In this document: positions 38,968 to 47,374 of the stretch, piece after piece
Position numbering within the stretch: position 1 is the first letter of the stretch
How the letters are laid out: every line of letters starts with the position of its first letter
NCBI RefSeq assembly: GCF_002741105.1
Contig: NZ_NIQU01000004.1
Span: 477,474 to 541,473, forward strand
Reading direction: 5' to 3'
From: Pseudomonas sediminis
Lineage (GTDB): Bacteria; Pseudomonadota; Gammaproteobacteria; Pseudomonadales; Pseudomonadaceae
Length of the DNA stretch: 64,000 bases
Position numbers and translations under genes: made by a program
The notes under the pieces: generated by a model
What the model saw: only the letters and a program-made list of their open reading frames with translations
Told to the model about the DNA's origin: nothing
The model's database searches: none

Positions 38968-39101
38968 AAATACAAGCTCAGCCGTTTTTCACACAAAATC
39001 AATTCCTGGCGTAGACTCGCCGCATCTTCAATCGGAGCCTCCCATGCGTGACTGTAGCCTGACCCTTGCCCAACTGCCGGCGCCACCGATAGAGGTGGAG
39101 C

Positions 39102-39755
39102 ATGGCTGACAATCTGCAGGAACAGCTGTATCAAAACATCCGCTCAGGCCTGCTGGTCGGACGTTTCCAACCTGGGGAGCGATTGAAGATCCGCGACTTG
39201 GCCACCGAATGGGGTACCAGCCCGATGCCGGTTCGTGCGGCCCTGCAGCGGCTGGTGGCCGAGGGCGCGCTGGAGGGCGAGCAGCAGCGCTCGGTGCGCG
39301 TCCCGTCGATGACCCGCGAGCGCTACGAAAACATCTTTCAGGTGCGCCTGGCGCTGGAAGGCCTGGCAGTGGAGCTGGCCACGCCGCGCCTGGACAGCCG
39401 CGACCTGGCCTTGCTGCGTGACTGCGTGCAGCGCATGGACGCCGCCATCGAGCAGCGCCAGGTGCAGGACTACCTCAACGCCAACAGCCAGTTTCACCTG
39501 CACCTGTACGGCGCGTGTGGCAACCCCGTTTTGCTGCGTTCGATCGAGTCGCTATGGCTGCAGATCGGCCCCTTCTTCAACCGCCTGTTCACCGGCGCCG
39601 ACCTGTCGCTGCGGCTCAATGACTTTCATGAAGACGCCTTTGCCGCTATCGAAGCCGGCGACGCCAAGGGCGCGCGTCAGGCCATGGAACAGGATCTGCT
39701 TTACTTCGCGCGTTTTCTGCTCAACCTGCTGGCGTTGGAGCAGGGCGAGGTGTGA
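39102..39755 (+). CDS. GntR-family (FCD) transcriptional regulator
   Basis: A 217-residue regulator with an N-terminal winged helix (GERLKIRDLATEWGTSPMPV, then RAALQRLVAEG) and an FCD helical effector domain. The FCD metal-ligand positions (D/N-x-x-F-H near NSQFHLHLY) are visible. Divergent from the aminotransferase, with two matching palindromes between, so it very probably controls that operon and itself. The ligand is likely the amine substrate, which is inference. Confidence 0.9.
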   Translation: MADNLQEQLYQNIRSGLLVGRFQPGERLKIRDLATEWGTSPMPVRAALQRLVAEGALEGEQQRSVRVPSMTRERYENIFQVRLALEGLAVELATPRLDSRDLALLRDCVQRMDAAIEQRQVQDYLNANSQFHLHLYGACGNPVLLRSIESLWLQIGPFFNRLFTGADLSLRLNDFHEDAFAAIEAGDAKGARQAMEQDLLYFARFLLNLLALEQGEV

Positions 39756-39789
39756 GGGCGCTGCTCGCGTAACTCGCTTGATGAGGCTC

Positions 39790-39856
39790 GCGGTTGAAGC
39801 CCCTCCCACGGGGCTGAGTCGCGGCTACACATCGTGGGAGGCGCTTCAGCGGCGAC
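39790..39856. repeat. REP-type repeat pair
   Basis: GCGGTTGAAGCCCCTCCCAC and GTGGGAGGCGCTTCAGCGGC face each other across about 25 bases. Confidence 0.8.
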
Positions 39857-39908
39857 GGCGTTCGAGAAGCCGATAGTCCGTAGGGCGCACCCTAGGGCGA
39901 AGGCTTGA

Positions 39909-40316
39909 TCAGCTTTCCAGCCAGACGTCACGGCACCAGTGCCAGACCGAGTCCCAGCTTTCGTCGGTCAGCTCGCCTTCGTCGCCATCCCACAGCCAGA
40001 CCTGGCCTTCCACGTCCACCGCGTAGTAGTCGCGGCCGTCCTGGCACAGTGGCACCAGATCGCGCGGCAGGCCGAGATCCCAGGCCACCGAGGCGACTTC
40101 CGGCAGGTAGGTGTGCGATTGCGGATCACTGGCGGTCACCGGCTCCAGGCGGCCGTAAACCACATCACTGACCTTGAGCAGGTATTCGCGCAGCTCGAAG
40201 GGCAAGTGGATGAGGATCTGCTCCTGAATCTCCACCAGGGTCTCTTCTTCCGGCAGCTCCAGCGGTACCGGTACCGGCTCGTTGAGTTCGCGCAACTGTT
40301 CGATGACTTCTTCCAC
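39909..40316 (-). CDS. SMI1/KNR4 (SUKH)-like protein
   Basis: A 135-residue acidic cytoplasmic protein. The ending (VPLCQDGRDYYAVDVEGQVW, then LWDGDEGE and a Trp-rich helix) follows the SUKH pattern (GGGDxYxxD-like). SUKH proteins are often immunity proteins for polymorphic toxins, but single copies such as this one are also conserved housekeeping genes in Pseudomonas. No toxin gene is next to it. Confidence 0.75.
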   Translation of the reverse strand: MEEVIEQLRELNEPVPVPLELPEEETLVEIQEQILIHLPFELREYLLKVSDVVYGRLEPVTASDPQSHTYLPEVASVAWDLGLPRDLVPLCQDGRDYYAVDVEGQVWLWDGDEGELTDESWDSVWHWCRDVWLES

Positions 40317-40491
40317 GATAGGGCTCTCCTGATGAAGGGGCAGCTTTATACCCTAGCAGCGGGATTCGGGATATTGCTGAAGCGATCCACAAATAATCGC
40401 TTCAGTTGACCGCGCGGGCAATTTCAGCTTGAGCCGACTGGTCTATATCGGCAACATCGACGCCCCGCGAAAAGCCTGGAAGCGTCGCCAC

Positions 40492-42180
40492 ATGCAGGAT
40501 GCATCTTCAACCCCAACCCCAACCCCAACCCCAACCGCGCCGCTCCGCGACCACATCGTTGCGCGTCTGCAAAAGGAGCTGCGCACCCGGCGTTTCGTCG
40601 TCGTCAGCCTGATCACCCTCAGCTGGCTGGTCGCGCTGCTGATCGTGGCGTCCCGTGAGGGCCACGGCCTGTTCGACAGCACTCATGCGGTCGTGTACGA
40701 GCCCTTCCAACTGCCCGATCTGGGTGCGGGCAAACCGCTTCAGCCTGCTGCATTGGCCGGCACGCTCAATCTTGATGCAGGCTTCGGTAGTTTCTATAGC
40801 AACTCCGCCCGACGCGACTGGTTCGAGCTGTTGTTGGCCGCGCGCGGCAGCAACGCGTTGATGCCGGAAAGCATCCTGTCTATCGACAATCTCCGACTGT
40901 TCGCCGCGGACGGCACACAGCTATGTGCCCCCAAGTTGCGTCTGGATGCACCGCAGCGGCCAGTGTCGGTCGGCATCGATGCCGACCTGGCGCTGTCGCA
41001 GGAGCTCTCCGAATACCCGACGCGCGCCATGCCGGCGCACCGCTTCGAGCTGTTCTGGACGCCGGCATACAGCCCGGCTTGCGCCTACCGGGAGCCAGCC
41101 TGGGTGCTGGCTGATGTGCTGCGCAATGTCCCGGTTGCGCAAGAGGAGCTGCTTTGGCTGGCACTTTCCGACGAGCAGAGCGTCATTCGCGTCGGCGATA
41201 GCCGTATCACCGCCCGACCGGGCGCCTTGCCAGGCGAGTGGTGGGTCGAGGTTGTCAACCGGGGCGATCAAACCCTGCATTTCAAGCCGGATGACTACCC
41301 GGCGCATCAGGCCTGGCATAGCGTGCGCTACGCCCATTCGCCGGGCTATGACAGCGCCTGGGATCGTCAGATGCGGGGCAAGGATTTTCTCGTTGCCGAC
41401 ATGTACCAGTTGCGCTTCGGGGACACGCCGCCGGCGCGCCTGCCGATCAGGCTGTGGAGAGGCAAGGAGGAGCATCTGACGGACGTGCGCTTCTCCACGG
41501 ACGACCAGCAGCGTAGCGTTCCTTCGCTACCCTCGACCTGGCACTTGCCGCTGGCGCATACCGGCCTCGACATGCCCACGCAACTGCCGATGCAGGCGCA
41601 GGGTCGCGAATATCACGAGGTATTTCTGCCCATCTCCCTGAGCGCCGTCTGTCAGTTACGCGTGGTCAGTCCGCAGCAGCCGCTGTTGAGCTGGCGAGCC
41701 GTGCAGAGATTGCCTGCTGGCGACTACCGGCGTTATTCGGCGTTGCCAGCAGAGCAGCTCGATAAGGTGCGCTGGGAGCTACAGGGCAGTGATGGTGAGC
41801 TGCGCTTCTTGCATGATGTTGAGGTCGAGAGCGAGCTGTCCTGCCCGACCGGCCTGGCCTGGCAGGCGCTGCCCTATAAGACCAGCGAAACGCCCTGGCT
41901 GGTTGCCGCTGGCGCTTTGCCGAGTGCGTTGGTGCAGCCCGAGCAGCCGGCGCGCGAATTTTTCGGTCGTTTGCGCTTTCTCGATGCCAATGGTCAAGCG
42001 CTGATGCCGGTTGCCCGTTCTGCCGACCTTGATGAGCCGAGCGTCGAGAATTTCCTGTTCCCCGGTGGCCTGTTCAAGTTTCACGGTGAGGTCAGGCGCA
42101 TTGAGCAGTTGACCACCCTCGGTGCCACGCCGCGCACGGTGCGCTGGACGTATCGCTTCATGCAGCTGGAGGGCAACTGA
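40492..42180 (+). CDS. Membrane-anchored protein with PT-repeat N-terminus, unknown
   Basis: A 562-residue protein with a short Thr-Pro repeat (residues 6-14, coded by AACCCC repeats at 40509-40536), a single membrane helix near 41-60 (FVVVSLITLSWLVALLIVA) and a large extracytoplasmic region, probably beta-rich. I do not recognise it. It is the first of three closely packed unknown genes (one base to the next). The start at 40492 has only a weak site; a TTG at 40429 is an alternative. Confidence 0.7.
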   Translation: MQDASSTPTPTPTPTAPLRDHIVARLQKELRTRRFVVVSLITLSWLVALLIVASREGHGLFDSTHAVVYEPFQLPDLGAGKPLQPAALAGTLNLDAGFGSFYSNSARRDWFELLLAARGSNALMPESILSIDNLRLFAADGTQLCAPKLRLDAPQRPVSVGIDADLALSQELSEYPTRAMPAHRFELFWTPAYSPACAYREPAWVLADVLRNVPVAQEELLWLALSDEQSVIRVGDSRITARPGALPGEWWVEVVNRGDQTLHFKPDDYPAHQAWHSVRYAHSPGYDSAWDRQMRGKDFLVADMYQLRFGDTPPARLPIRLWRGKEEHLTDVRFSTDDQQRSVPSLPSTWHLPLAHTGLDMPTQLPMQAQGREYHEVFLPISLSAVCQLRVVSPQQPLLSWRAVQRLPAGDYRRYSALPAEQLDKVRWELQGSDGELRFLHDVEVESELSCPTGLAWQALPYKTSETPWLVAAGALPSALVQPEQPAREFFGRLRFLDANGQALMPVARSADLDEPSVENFLFPGGLFKFHGEVRRIEQLTTLGATPRTVRWTYRFMQLEGN

Positions 42181-42181
42181 T

Positions 42182-42631
42182 ATGCGTGTGCTTACCCTGG
42201 TCCTGATGCTGCTGGCTACTTCCGCAGCCGCCTTCGAGCGCGTGCCTCAGCGCTTGCTGAACGAGCTTGCGCCACCTGCGCTGGATGGCGACGGCTGTGC
42301 GCGCAGCGCTAATGAGATTCACAAGGAGATCGTCGACGGCAAGCTGGTCGGCTGCGGTGCGCAAGCCAACGGCCAACGTAGCGGCTACTGGGTCGAGGAA
42401 ACGAACGGCGGCTTTGTCGTGCATGGCTGGTATCGCGACGGTGAAAGGATGGGAACCTGGCTGGCCCTGACAACTGCCGGCAACCTGGTTGGCGTCTGGC
42501 GGCGCGACGCTGCGGGCGCCGCGTATGGCGTTTCCTACGGGCTGGAAAAGGATGGCCGGCTGGCCTGGAAGCAGATTCATATACATGGCCGGCGGGTGTT
42601 CAATTGCGAAGGGTGGGAGTGGCCATGTTAG
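42182..42631 (+). CDS. Exported MORN-like protein, unknown
   Basis: A 149-residue protein with a signal peptide (LVLMLLATSAAAF). The chain has repeated G-x-R-x-G-x-W units (NGQRSGYWVE and DGERMGTWL), like degenerate MORN repeats, and four cysteines. It is between two other unknown envelope genes; a structural or inhibitory role in the envelope is possible. Confidence 0.72.
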   Translation: MRVLTLVLMLLATSAAAFERVPQRLLNELAPPALDGDGCARSANEIHKEIVDGKLVGCGAQANGQRSGYWVEETNGGFVVHGWYRDGERMGTWLALTTAGNLVGVWRRDAAGAAYGVSYGLEKDGRLAWKQIHIHGRRVFNCEGWEWPC

Positions 42632-43941
42632 AGATGATGGCGTCGCCCGATTGGGTCCGCTGGGTAAGCCTGGCACTGGTGGTGCTGAGCGCGGCGGTGC
42701 TGGTGCCGGGCACCATCCGAGGCTGGGGGGCGACTGCGCTGGCGTTCGGGTTGTTGTGCGCGGTCTTGGCGGTGCTCGCCAGCAGCCACTATCTGCTGTT
42801 CATATGGGCGTCGGAAAGTTCTCTGGCGTTGCCTGGGCTGCTGCTGGGGTTGCCGTTGATCTACCTGGGTAGCGTCGCTCTGCTGACTCGTCGGCAACCC
42901 CGGCGGCCGCTGGGCGCCGTACTCGTCCTGACGAGCGGTTTACTCCTGCTGCTGGCGGTCGACAGCCAGCAGCTCTGGCCGGCGACCTTCTATCGGCTGC
43001 AGGGTGCGCTGATGGGCTACCCGGATCTGGTGCTGCATAGCGACGAAGACCTTGGCCAGTACCTGCCGCCAGCGGGGACGAGGCTGATTTTCAAACTAGC
43101 GGACCAGACGCTCTCCTGTGGCTTGCTGAACAACCCTGAGCCGTCGCACGCCTCACTGTCCTACCGCGTTGATTGTCGGAGCTACTACTGGGGGCCGGCA
43201 ATGCTCGCACCCGAGCATGCCGCCCTCGTCGATCTGTCACCGTTGTATGGGCTGGCTGCACTCTGGAAGGAGGAGTCGCCTGGCAAATTCTCCACCTTCT
43301 TGGGGCAGGAGGTGTTCCCCACGGCAATGACCGAATTCGACCTGCTGTGCCCTGCTGATGGTGATTGCCAGGCCGGCAAGCAGGCCATCATGCAGTTGCT
43401 GGGATATGAGCGCTGGGCCGACTTTCGGGATGCGCTCGATGCCCAACCCGAGCAGTTGTTGAGGGCTTATAAAACCGTTCGCTATACGGCAAGCGATGAG
43501 GCGATCGGCGTGCTCGCCGGGGATGTGCGCGTTCAGCTGGAGGCGCGCGTGGCCGCTATCGTCGCGGTCTATGCCGAGGCGCAGGCGCATAGCCTGACCT
43601 TGACTGACCTGGCGCCCAGTTATTCGGGCCAGTCGACTTCCTATTGGCCTATCGAAAACAGTGCCGCGGCCTGGAACGGCCTTGTGCGGAGCTTGCGCCA
43701 GCTCCCGGTTTCGGTGCCGGAAATCGGTACGCTGAGCAAGTTGCAGAATGCCGTGCTGATCGCGGCCGAGCGGCAGGAAGGCGGGGTGCGGCTGGTCTAC
43801 CATACGGCGGTCGGTCGTCATGCTGCCAGCACCTTGGCGATCTTCCTGGTTCCGTTGCTCTGGCTGGTACTGATACTAGGCGTCATGCTCTGGCGTTGCC
43901 TGCGCGGCCGGACGCGACCAGACGGTGAACATGCGCACTAG
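42625..43941 (+). CDS. Polytopic membrane protein, unknown
   Basis: A 438-residue protein with four N-terminal membrane helices (about 15-115), a large extracytoplasmic domain with six cysteines, and a C-terminal membrane helix (LAIFLVPLLWLVLILGVMLW) before a charged tail. Not recognised. The ATG at 42625 follows GGGAG and overlaps the previous gene by seven bases, so the three genes form one translationally linked cluster. Confidence 0.72.
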   Translation: MLEMMASPDWVRWVSLALVVLSAAVLVPGTIRGWGATALAFGLLCAVLAVLASSHYLLFIWASESSLALPGLLLGLPLIYLGSVALLTRRQPRRPLGAVLVLTSGLLLLLAVDSQQLWPATFYRLQGALMGYPDLVLHSDEDLGQYLPPAGTRLIFKLADQTLSCGLLNNPEPSHASLSYRVDCRSYYWGPAMLAPEHAALVDLSPLYGLAALWKEESPGKFSTFLGQEVFPTAMTEFDLLCPADGDCQAGKQAIMQLLGYERWADFRDALDAQPEQLLRAYKTVRYTASDEAIGVLAGDVRVQLEARVAAIVAVYAEAQAHSLTLTDLAPSYSGQSTSYWPIENSAAAWNGLVRSLRQLPVSVPEIGTLSKLQNAVLIAAERQEGGVRLVYHTAVGRHAASTLAIFLVPLLWLVLILGVMLWRCLRGRTRPDGEHAH

Positions 43942-43958
43942 GTTTTATGGAGAGCAAG

Positions 43959-44426
43959 ATGACCATCAGCTGGATCAGCAAGCACCATAGTGAACTCGAC
44001 GTTCATGAGTTGTACGCCATCCTCGCCCTGCGCACCCAGGTGTTCGTGGTCGAGCAGAACTGCCCCTATCTGGAAACCGATGGCCAGGACCTGGTCGGTG
44101 ACACCTGCCACCTGCTGGCGCGTGATGAATCTGGGCTGGTGGGCTATCTGCGCTTGCTCGATCCGCAGCGCATGGACGGCGAGGTGGTGATCGGTCGGGT
44201 GGTGATCGCCGAGCGGGCGCGCGGCAGCGGGCTGGGCCACCGGCTGATGGAGCGGGCGCTGGTCGAGTGAAGTCAGCGTTGGTCGGGGGTGCCGGTTTAT
44301 CTATCGGCGCAGGCGCACCTGCAGGGCTACTACGGGCGTTATGGCTTCGAGGCGGTGACCGAGGTGTATCTGGAGGACGACATCCCGCATATCGGCATGC
44401 GTCGGGCTGCTAAGGATCTGTCGTGA
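43959..44426 (+). pseudogene. elaA: ElaA-type GNAT acetyltransferase, split by an in-frame TGA
   Basis: The first 103 codons encode the GNAT core of ElaA (ELYAILALRTQVFVVEQNCP, IGRVVIAERARGSGLGHRLM). A TGA at 44268-44270 then stops translation. Beyond it the same frame goes on for 51 codons with the expected ElaA ending (VPVYLSAQAHLQGYYGRYGF, IPHIGM). No frame change is needed, so a single base change made the stop. The shorter product would lack the last strands of the acetyl-CoA fold and is probably inactive. Start at 43959 follows GGAGAG. Confidence 0.85.
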
Positions 44427-44439
44427 TGGGGACGGGACG

Positions 44440-44488
44440 TCGCCGCTAAAGCGCCTCCCTCGTCGTAGGAGCGGCTTCAGCCGCGATA
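44440..44488. repeat. REP-type repeat
   Basis: TCGCCGCTAAAGCGCCTCCC faces GTAGGAGCGGCTTCAGCCGC, the same family as 37408-37454. Confidence 0.8.
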
Positions 44489-44506
44489 ACCGGCAAATGC
44501 CGCAAT

Positions 44507-44533
44507 AAAAAACCCGGGCAAGCCCGGGTTTTT
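44507..44533. terminator. Bidirectional rho-independent terminator
   Basis: AAAAAACCCGGGC and GCCCGGGTTTTT form a strong hairpin with A- and T-runs, between the convergent elaA remnant and the Tim44-like gene. Confidence 0.92.
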
Positions 44534-44547
44534 CTGCGTCGTCGCGA

Positions 44548-45402
44548 TCAGTTCTGGCGAATGCCAGCGATCAGCCAGGGCTGGTTGTCGCCCTGGGCGC
44601 GCTCCAGGCGCCAGCTTTCGCTGAACGGCTCGCCCTGGTCGAAGCGCGAGGTCTTCGACACACCGCTGAAGGTCAGGGTGGCGATGGTCTTCTCGGCGTT
44701 GTCGTCGACACCATCGAGTTGCACGTCGAGGTTATCGACGTAGGTGGACTGGAAGCCGTCACCCAGCTCGGCGCGCTCGCGCTTGAGAAAGTCCAGCAGT
44801 TGCGGAGTGACGAACTCGGCGATCTTGTCCATCTCGTCGGCGTCCCAGTGCTGCTGCAGGTTCATGAAGTGCTCGCGACCGGCGGCGATGAAGCTCTGCT
44901 CGTTGAACCAGGCCGGTGCGTTGATCACCGGAGCGGCCGAGGCCAGACGACCACCGAAGATATTGCTGCCAGCGGCCGGGGCGTTGTCGGCGTTCGGCAT
45001 TTCACGCTGGTACGGCGCACCGGCAGCGGCCATTTGCGGCTGTTGGCGAGCGCGACGGGCAGCGAGGAAGCGGAACAGCAGGAAGGCGATCAGGCCGAAG
45101 ATCAGCATGTCCATGATCTGCAGGCCTTCGAAACCGTCACCCATGAACATCGAGGCCAGCAGGCCACCCGCGGCCAGACCGGCCAGCGGGCCGAGCCAGC
45201 GCGAAGCACCGCTGGCGGCAGCGGCAGGCTGTTGACGACCGGGTGCCTGGGCAGCCGATTGCGCCGGCGGCGTGGCCTGACGGGTCTGGTGGCTGGGCGC
45301 GGAGCCGAAGGATTTGCCACCGCCAAAGCGCTTTGCGTGGGCTTCGAAACTGAAGGTCAGTGCCAGGCACAGAACCATGGCGATACTGAGGAAACGCTGC
45401 AT
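44548..45402 (-). CDS. Tim44-like domain membrane protein
   Basis: A 284-residue protein with a signal-like N-terminus (FLSIAMVLCLALTFSFEAHA), a Ser/Gln/Ala-rich linker, a membrane helix near 118-133 (IMDMLIFGLIAFLLFRFL) and a C-terminal Tim44/MBA1-like domain of about 120 residues. Bacterial members are of unknown role, probably membrane biogenesis. Start at 45402 is used; a GTG one codon upstream is possible. Confidence 0.88.
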   Translation of the reverse strand: MQRFLSIAMVLCLALTFSFEAHAKRFGGGKSFGSAPSHQTRQATPPAQSAAQAPGRQQPAAAASGASRWLGPLAGLAAGGLLASMFMGDGFEGLQIMDMLIFGLIAFLLFRFLAARRARQQPQMAAAGAPYQREMPNADNAPAAGSNIFGGRLASAAPVINAPAWFNEQSFIAAGREHFMNLQQHWDADEMDKIAEFVTPQLLDFLKRERAELGDGFQSTYVDNLDVQLDGVDDNAEKTIATLTFSGVSKTSRFDQGEPFSESWRLERAQGDNQPWLIAGIRQN

Positions 45403-45541
45403 CACGGTTTTCTCTCTTGTGGAAAAGCTTGGTCGGCATCTTGCCCGTCATGGGGGGGCATGACCAGTGACAGAATGTTTCTGGCTTTTGCCTGCATTAG
45501 ATGGCGCCGTGCGTGCTCGGTTTGGTACCGAAGCGGCCCCT

Positions 45542-45561
45542 GGTGCGCATGGCGCACCCTA
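45542..45561. repeat. Single copy of the 20-bp palindromic element
   Basis: GGTGCGCATGGCGCACCCTA is identical to the right arm of the repeat at 1635-1654. Its end supplies the stop codon of the TetR-like gene. Confidence 0.85.
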
Positions 45562-46140
45562 CTGGCGTTGTAGCAGCAGGGGTAGCGGGCCGCAGCGTAG
45601 TTGACCACGCAGAAAGGCGCGGAAGGTGGCTGCGTCCTCTTCGGGATGACGCAGCCAATGCACGAAGCTACGCAGGTAGGCGCTGGTGAGCAGGGTTTCT
45701 TCGGCGATACGGCGCAGGTGCAGGCTTTGCCGTCCGGCTGCTTCGCGCCACCACTGCACGGTGCGGCTGACGCGCATCAGGCCGAGCACCTGCAGGTGGA
45801 TATGACCGGGCTCGAGCTTGTACAGCAGCATCTGCCCGGTGACGGCCCGATGTGCGGCGAGGCTGTCGAGCCAGGCCAGCAGGCAACTTTCCAGGCGCTG
45901 TTCGGCGTTCAGACCCTGCAGGCCGGGATTTTTAGCGTGACCGAGCATGGCCAGGTCGGCGCGGTCGAACCAGGCTTCCACCAGGTCGTCCTTGTCGCGG
46001 TAATGGCGGGCGATATCGTCCAGGCCGATGTCGAGTGCGGCGGCGACGTCGAACAGGTGCAGGCGCTCCCAGCCGCAGACATCGGCCAGTTGCAGAGCGT
46101 TATCAAGAATGTGGGCAGGGTCGGTCGGCTTTTTCTTCAT
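45559..46140 (-). CDS. TetR-like transcriptional regulator
   Basis: A 193-residue protein. The first 50 residues have a TetR-like helix-turn-helix (ALQLADVCGWERLHLFDVAA, then DIGLDDIARHYRDKDDLVEA), followed by a helical ligand domain. The ATG at 46140 begins the lysine-rich N-terminus; a longer reading is unlikely. Target unknown. The stop codon lies in a dispersed repeat, so the original C-terminus may have been altered. Confidence 0.82.
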   Translation of the reverse strand: MKKKPTDPAHILDNALQLADVCGWERLHLFDVAAALDIGLDDIARHYRDKDDLVEAWFDRADLAMLGHAKNPGLQGLNAEQRLESCLLAWLDSLAAHRAVTGQMLLYKLEPGHIHLQVLGLMRVSRTVQWWREAAGRQSLHLRRIAEETLLTSAYLRSFVHWLRHPEEDAATFRAFLRGQLRCGPLPLLLQRQ

Positions 46141-46242
46141 CCCTGAAGTATGGCCGCCAGGGCTTGAGGTGGCGCCTGGAACGACAAACGGAGCCGTTGA
46201 CGGCTGGTGCGCCACGCGCACCGCCGTCGCCAATCGCCAGGC

Positions 46243-47325
46243 TCAGCGCCAGTCGTACAGCTCTTTTTCCGACAGCGCATGCATCGAGGTGGCCAGTGCC
46301 TGGAAGGTCTGCATCGAGGCCCAGATACGACCATTGAGTTCGCTCTGCGCCGCCAGGTCGCCGAGCACCTGTTCGGTCTCGCGCTGCATGGCCTGCAGTA
46401 CCTCGTCGGGGAAGCGCTTGAGCAGCGTGCCGCTCTTCTTCAGTTCATCCAGCGCCAGGGCGTTGTGGTAGACGTAGTCGTCCATCATGTCCTGGGTCGC
46501 CGCACGCGCCGCTTCGGTGACGATGGCCTGCAGATCGGCGGGCAGGGCGTCGAAGGCTTTCTGGTTGATCAGCAGCTCGAGCACAGACTGCGGTTCTTGC
46601 CAGCCCGGGTAGTAATAGTACTTGGCGGCTTTGTGCAGGCCGAAGGCCAGGTCGTTGTAAGGGCTGACCCAGTCGGTGGCGTCGATGGCGCCGCTTTGCA
46701 GCGAGGTGAAGATTTCGCCGCCCGGCATCACCACGGTGGTCGCACCCAGGCGGCTCCAGACTTCGCCGCCTAGGCCTGGCATACGAATTTTCAGGCCCCT
46801 GATATCAGCCAGGCTGTTGATTTCCTTGTTGAACCAGCCGCCCATCTGCATGGTGCTGTTGCCCGCCGTCAGCGGCTTGAGGCCGAACGGTGAATAGGCT
46901 TCGTCCCACAGCGCCTGACCACCGCCCTTGTTCAACCAGGCGTTCATTTCCAGGGTGGACAGCCCGAAAGGCACCGCACCGAAGAACTGTGCCGCCGGCA
47001 CCTTGCCCTTCCAGTAGTAGGGTGTGCCGTGGCCGAGCTCGGCCGTGCCGCGGGAGACAGCGTCGAACACTTCCAGCGCCGGCACCAGCTCGCCAGCGGC
47101 GTAGACCTTGATGGTCAGGCGCCCGGCACTCATGGCGTTGACGCGTTCGGCCAGGCGTTCGGCAGCGGTGCCGGTGCCGGGCGCGTTCTTCGGCCAGGTG
47201 GTGACCATCTTCCAGTGGAAGGTCTGAGCGGGGGCGGCGGCCTGGTTGGCCGGCGTGGAGTCTTCCTTGCAGCCGATCAGGCTGAAGGCGAGCAGGGGCA
47301 GTAGAAGCAGCGAACGAAGGTGCAT
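46243..47325 (-). CDS. DctP-type TRAP solute-binding lipoprotein (copy 1)
   Basis: A 360-residue TRAP substrate-binding protein with a lipobox (FSLIGC), so it should be a lipoprotein. The family core is present: KMVTTWPKNAPGTGTAAERL, YWKGKVPAAQFF, GLKIRMPGLGGEVW, and GAIDATDWVSPYNDL. It ends with KELYDWR. It is a close paralogue of the next gene (most residues the same along the whole length), and no TRAP permease is nearby, so both must use a permease encoded elsewhere. Confidence 0.9.
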   Translation of the reverse strand: MHLRSLLLLPLLAFSLIGCKEDSTPANQAAAPAQTFHWKMVTTWPKNAPGTGTAAERLAERVNAMSAGRLTIKVYAAGELVPALEVFDAVSRGTAELGHGTPYYWKGKVPAAQFFGAVPFGLSTLEMNAWLNKGGGQALWDEAYSPFGLKPLTAGNSTMQMGGWFNKEINSLADIRGLKIRMPGLGGEVWSRLGATTVVMPGGEIFTSLQSGAIDATDWVSPYNDLAFGLHKAAKYYYYPGWQEPQSVLELLINQKAFDALPADLQAIVTEAARAATQDMMDDYVYHNALALDELKKSGTLLKRFPDEVLQAMQRETEQVLGDLAAQSELNGRIWASMQTFQALATSMHALSEKELYDWR

Positions 47326-47341
47326 GGGCGCAATCCCTAAG

Positions 47342-47366
47342 AAAAACGGGGCTTTTCAGCCCCGTT
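47342..47366 (-). terminator. Terminator after TRAP binding-protein copy 2
   Basis: Read on the minus strand, AACGGGGC pairs with GCCCCGTT and is followed by TTTTC. It separates the two paralogues, so copy 1 may have its own promoter or depend on read-through. Confidence 0.8.
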
Positions 47367-47374
47367 CAGTTGGC

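Noticed and set aside
39909..40316. SUKH-like protein as immunity protein of a toxin system
   Set aside because: No toxin, Rhs or CdiA gene is nearby; a lone conserved SUKH protein is more likely.
40509..40536. AACCCC hexamer repeats as a phase-variation switch
   Set aside because: Six-base units change length in frame only and the number of repeats is small.
44268..44270. TGA in elaA as a selenocysteine codon
   Set aside because: ElaA is not a selenoprotein family and I see no suitable SECIS-like stem just after the codon; a point mutation is simpler.
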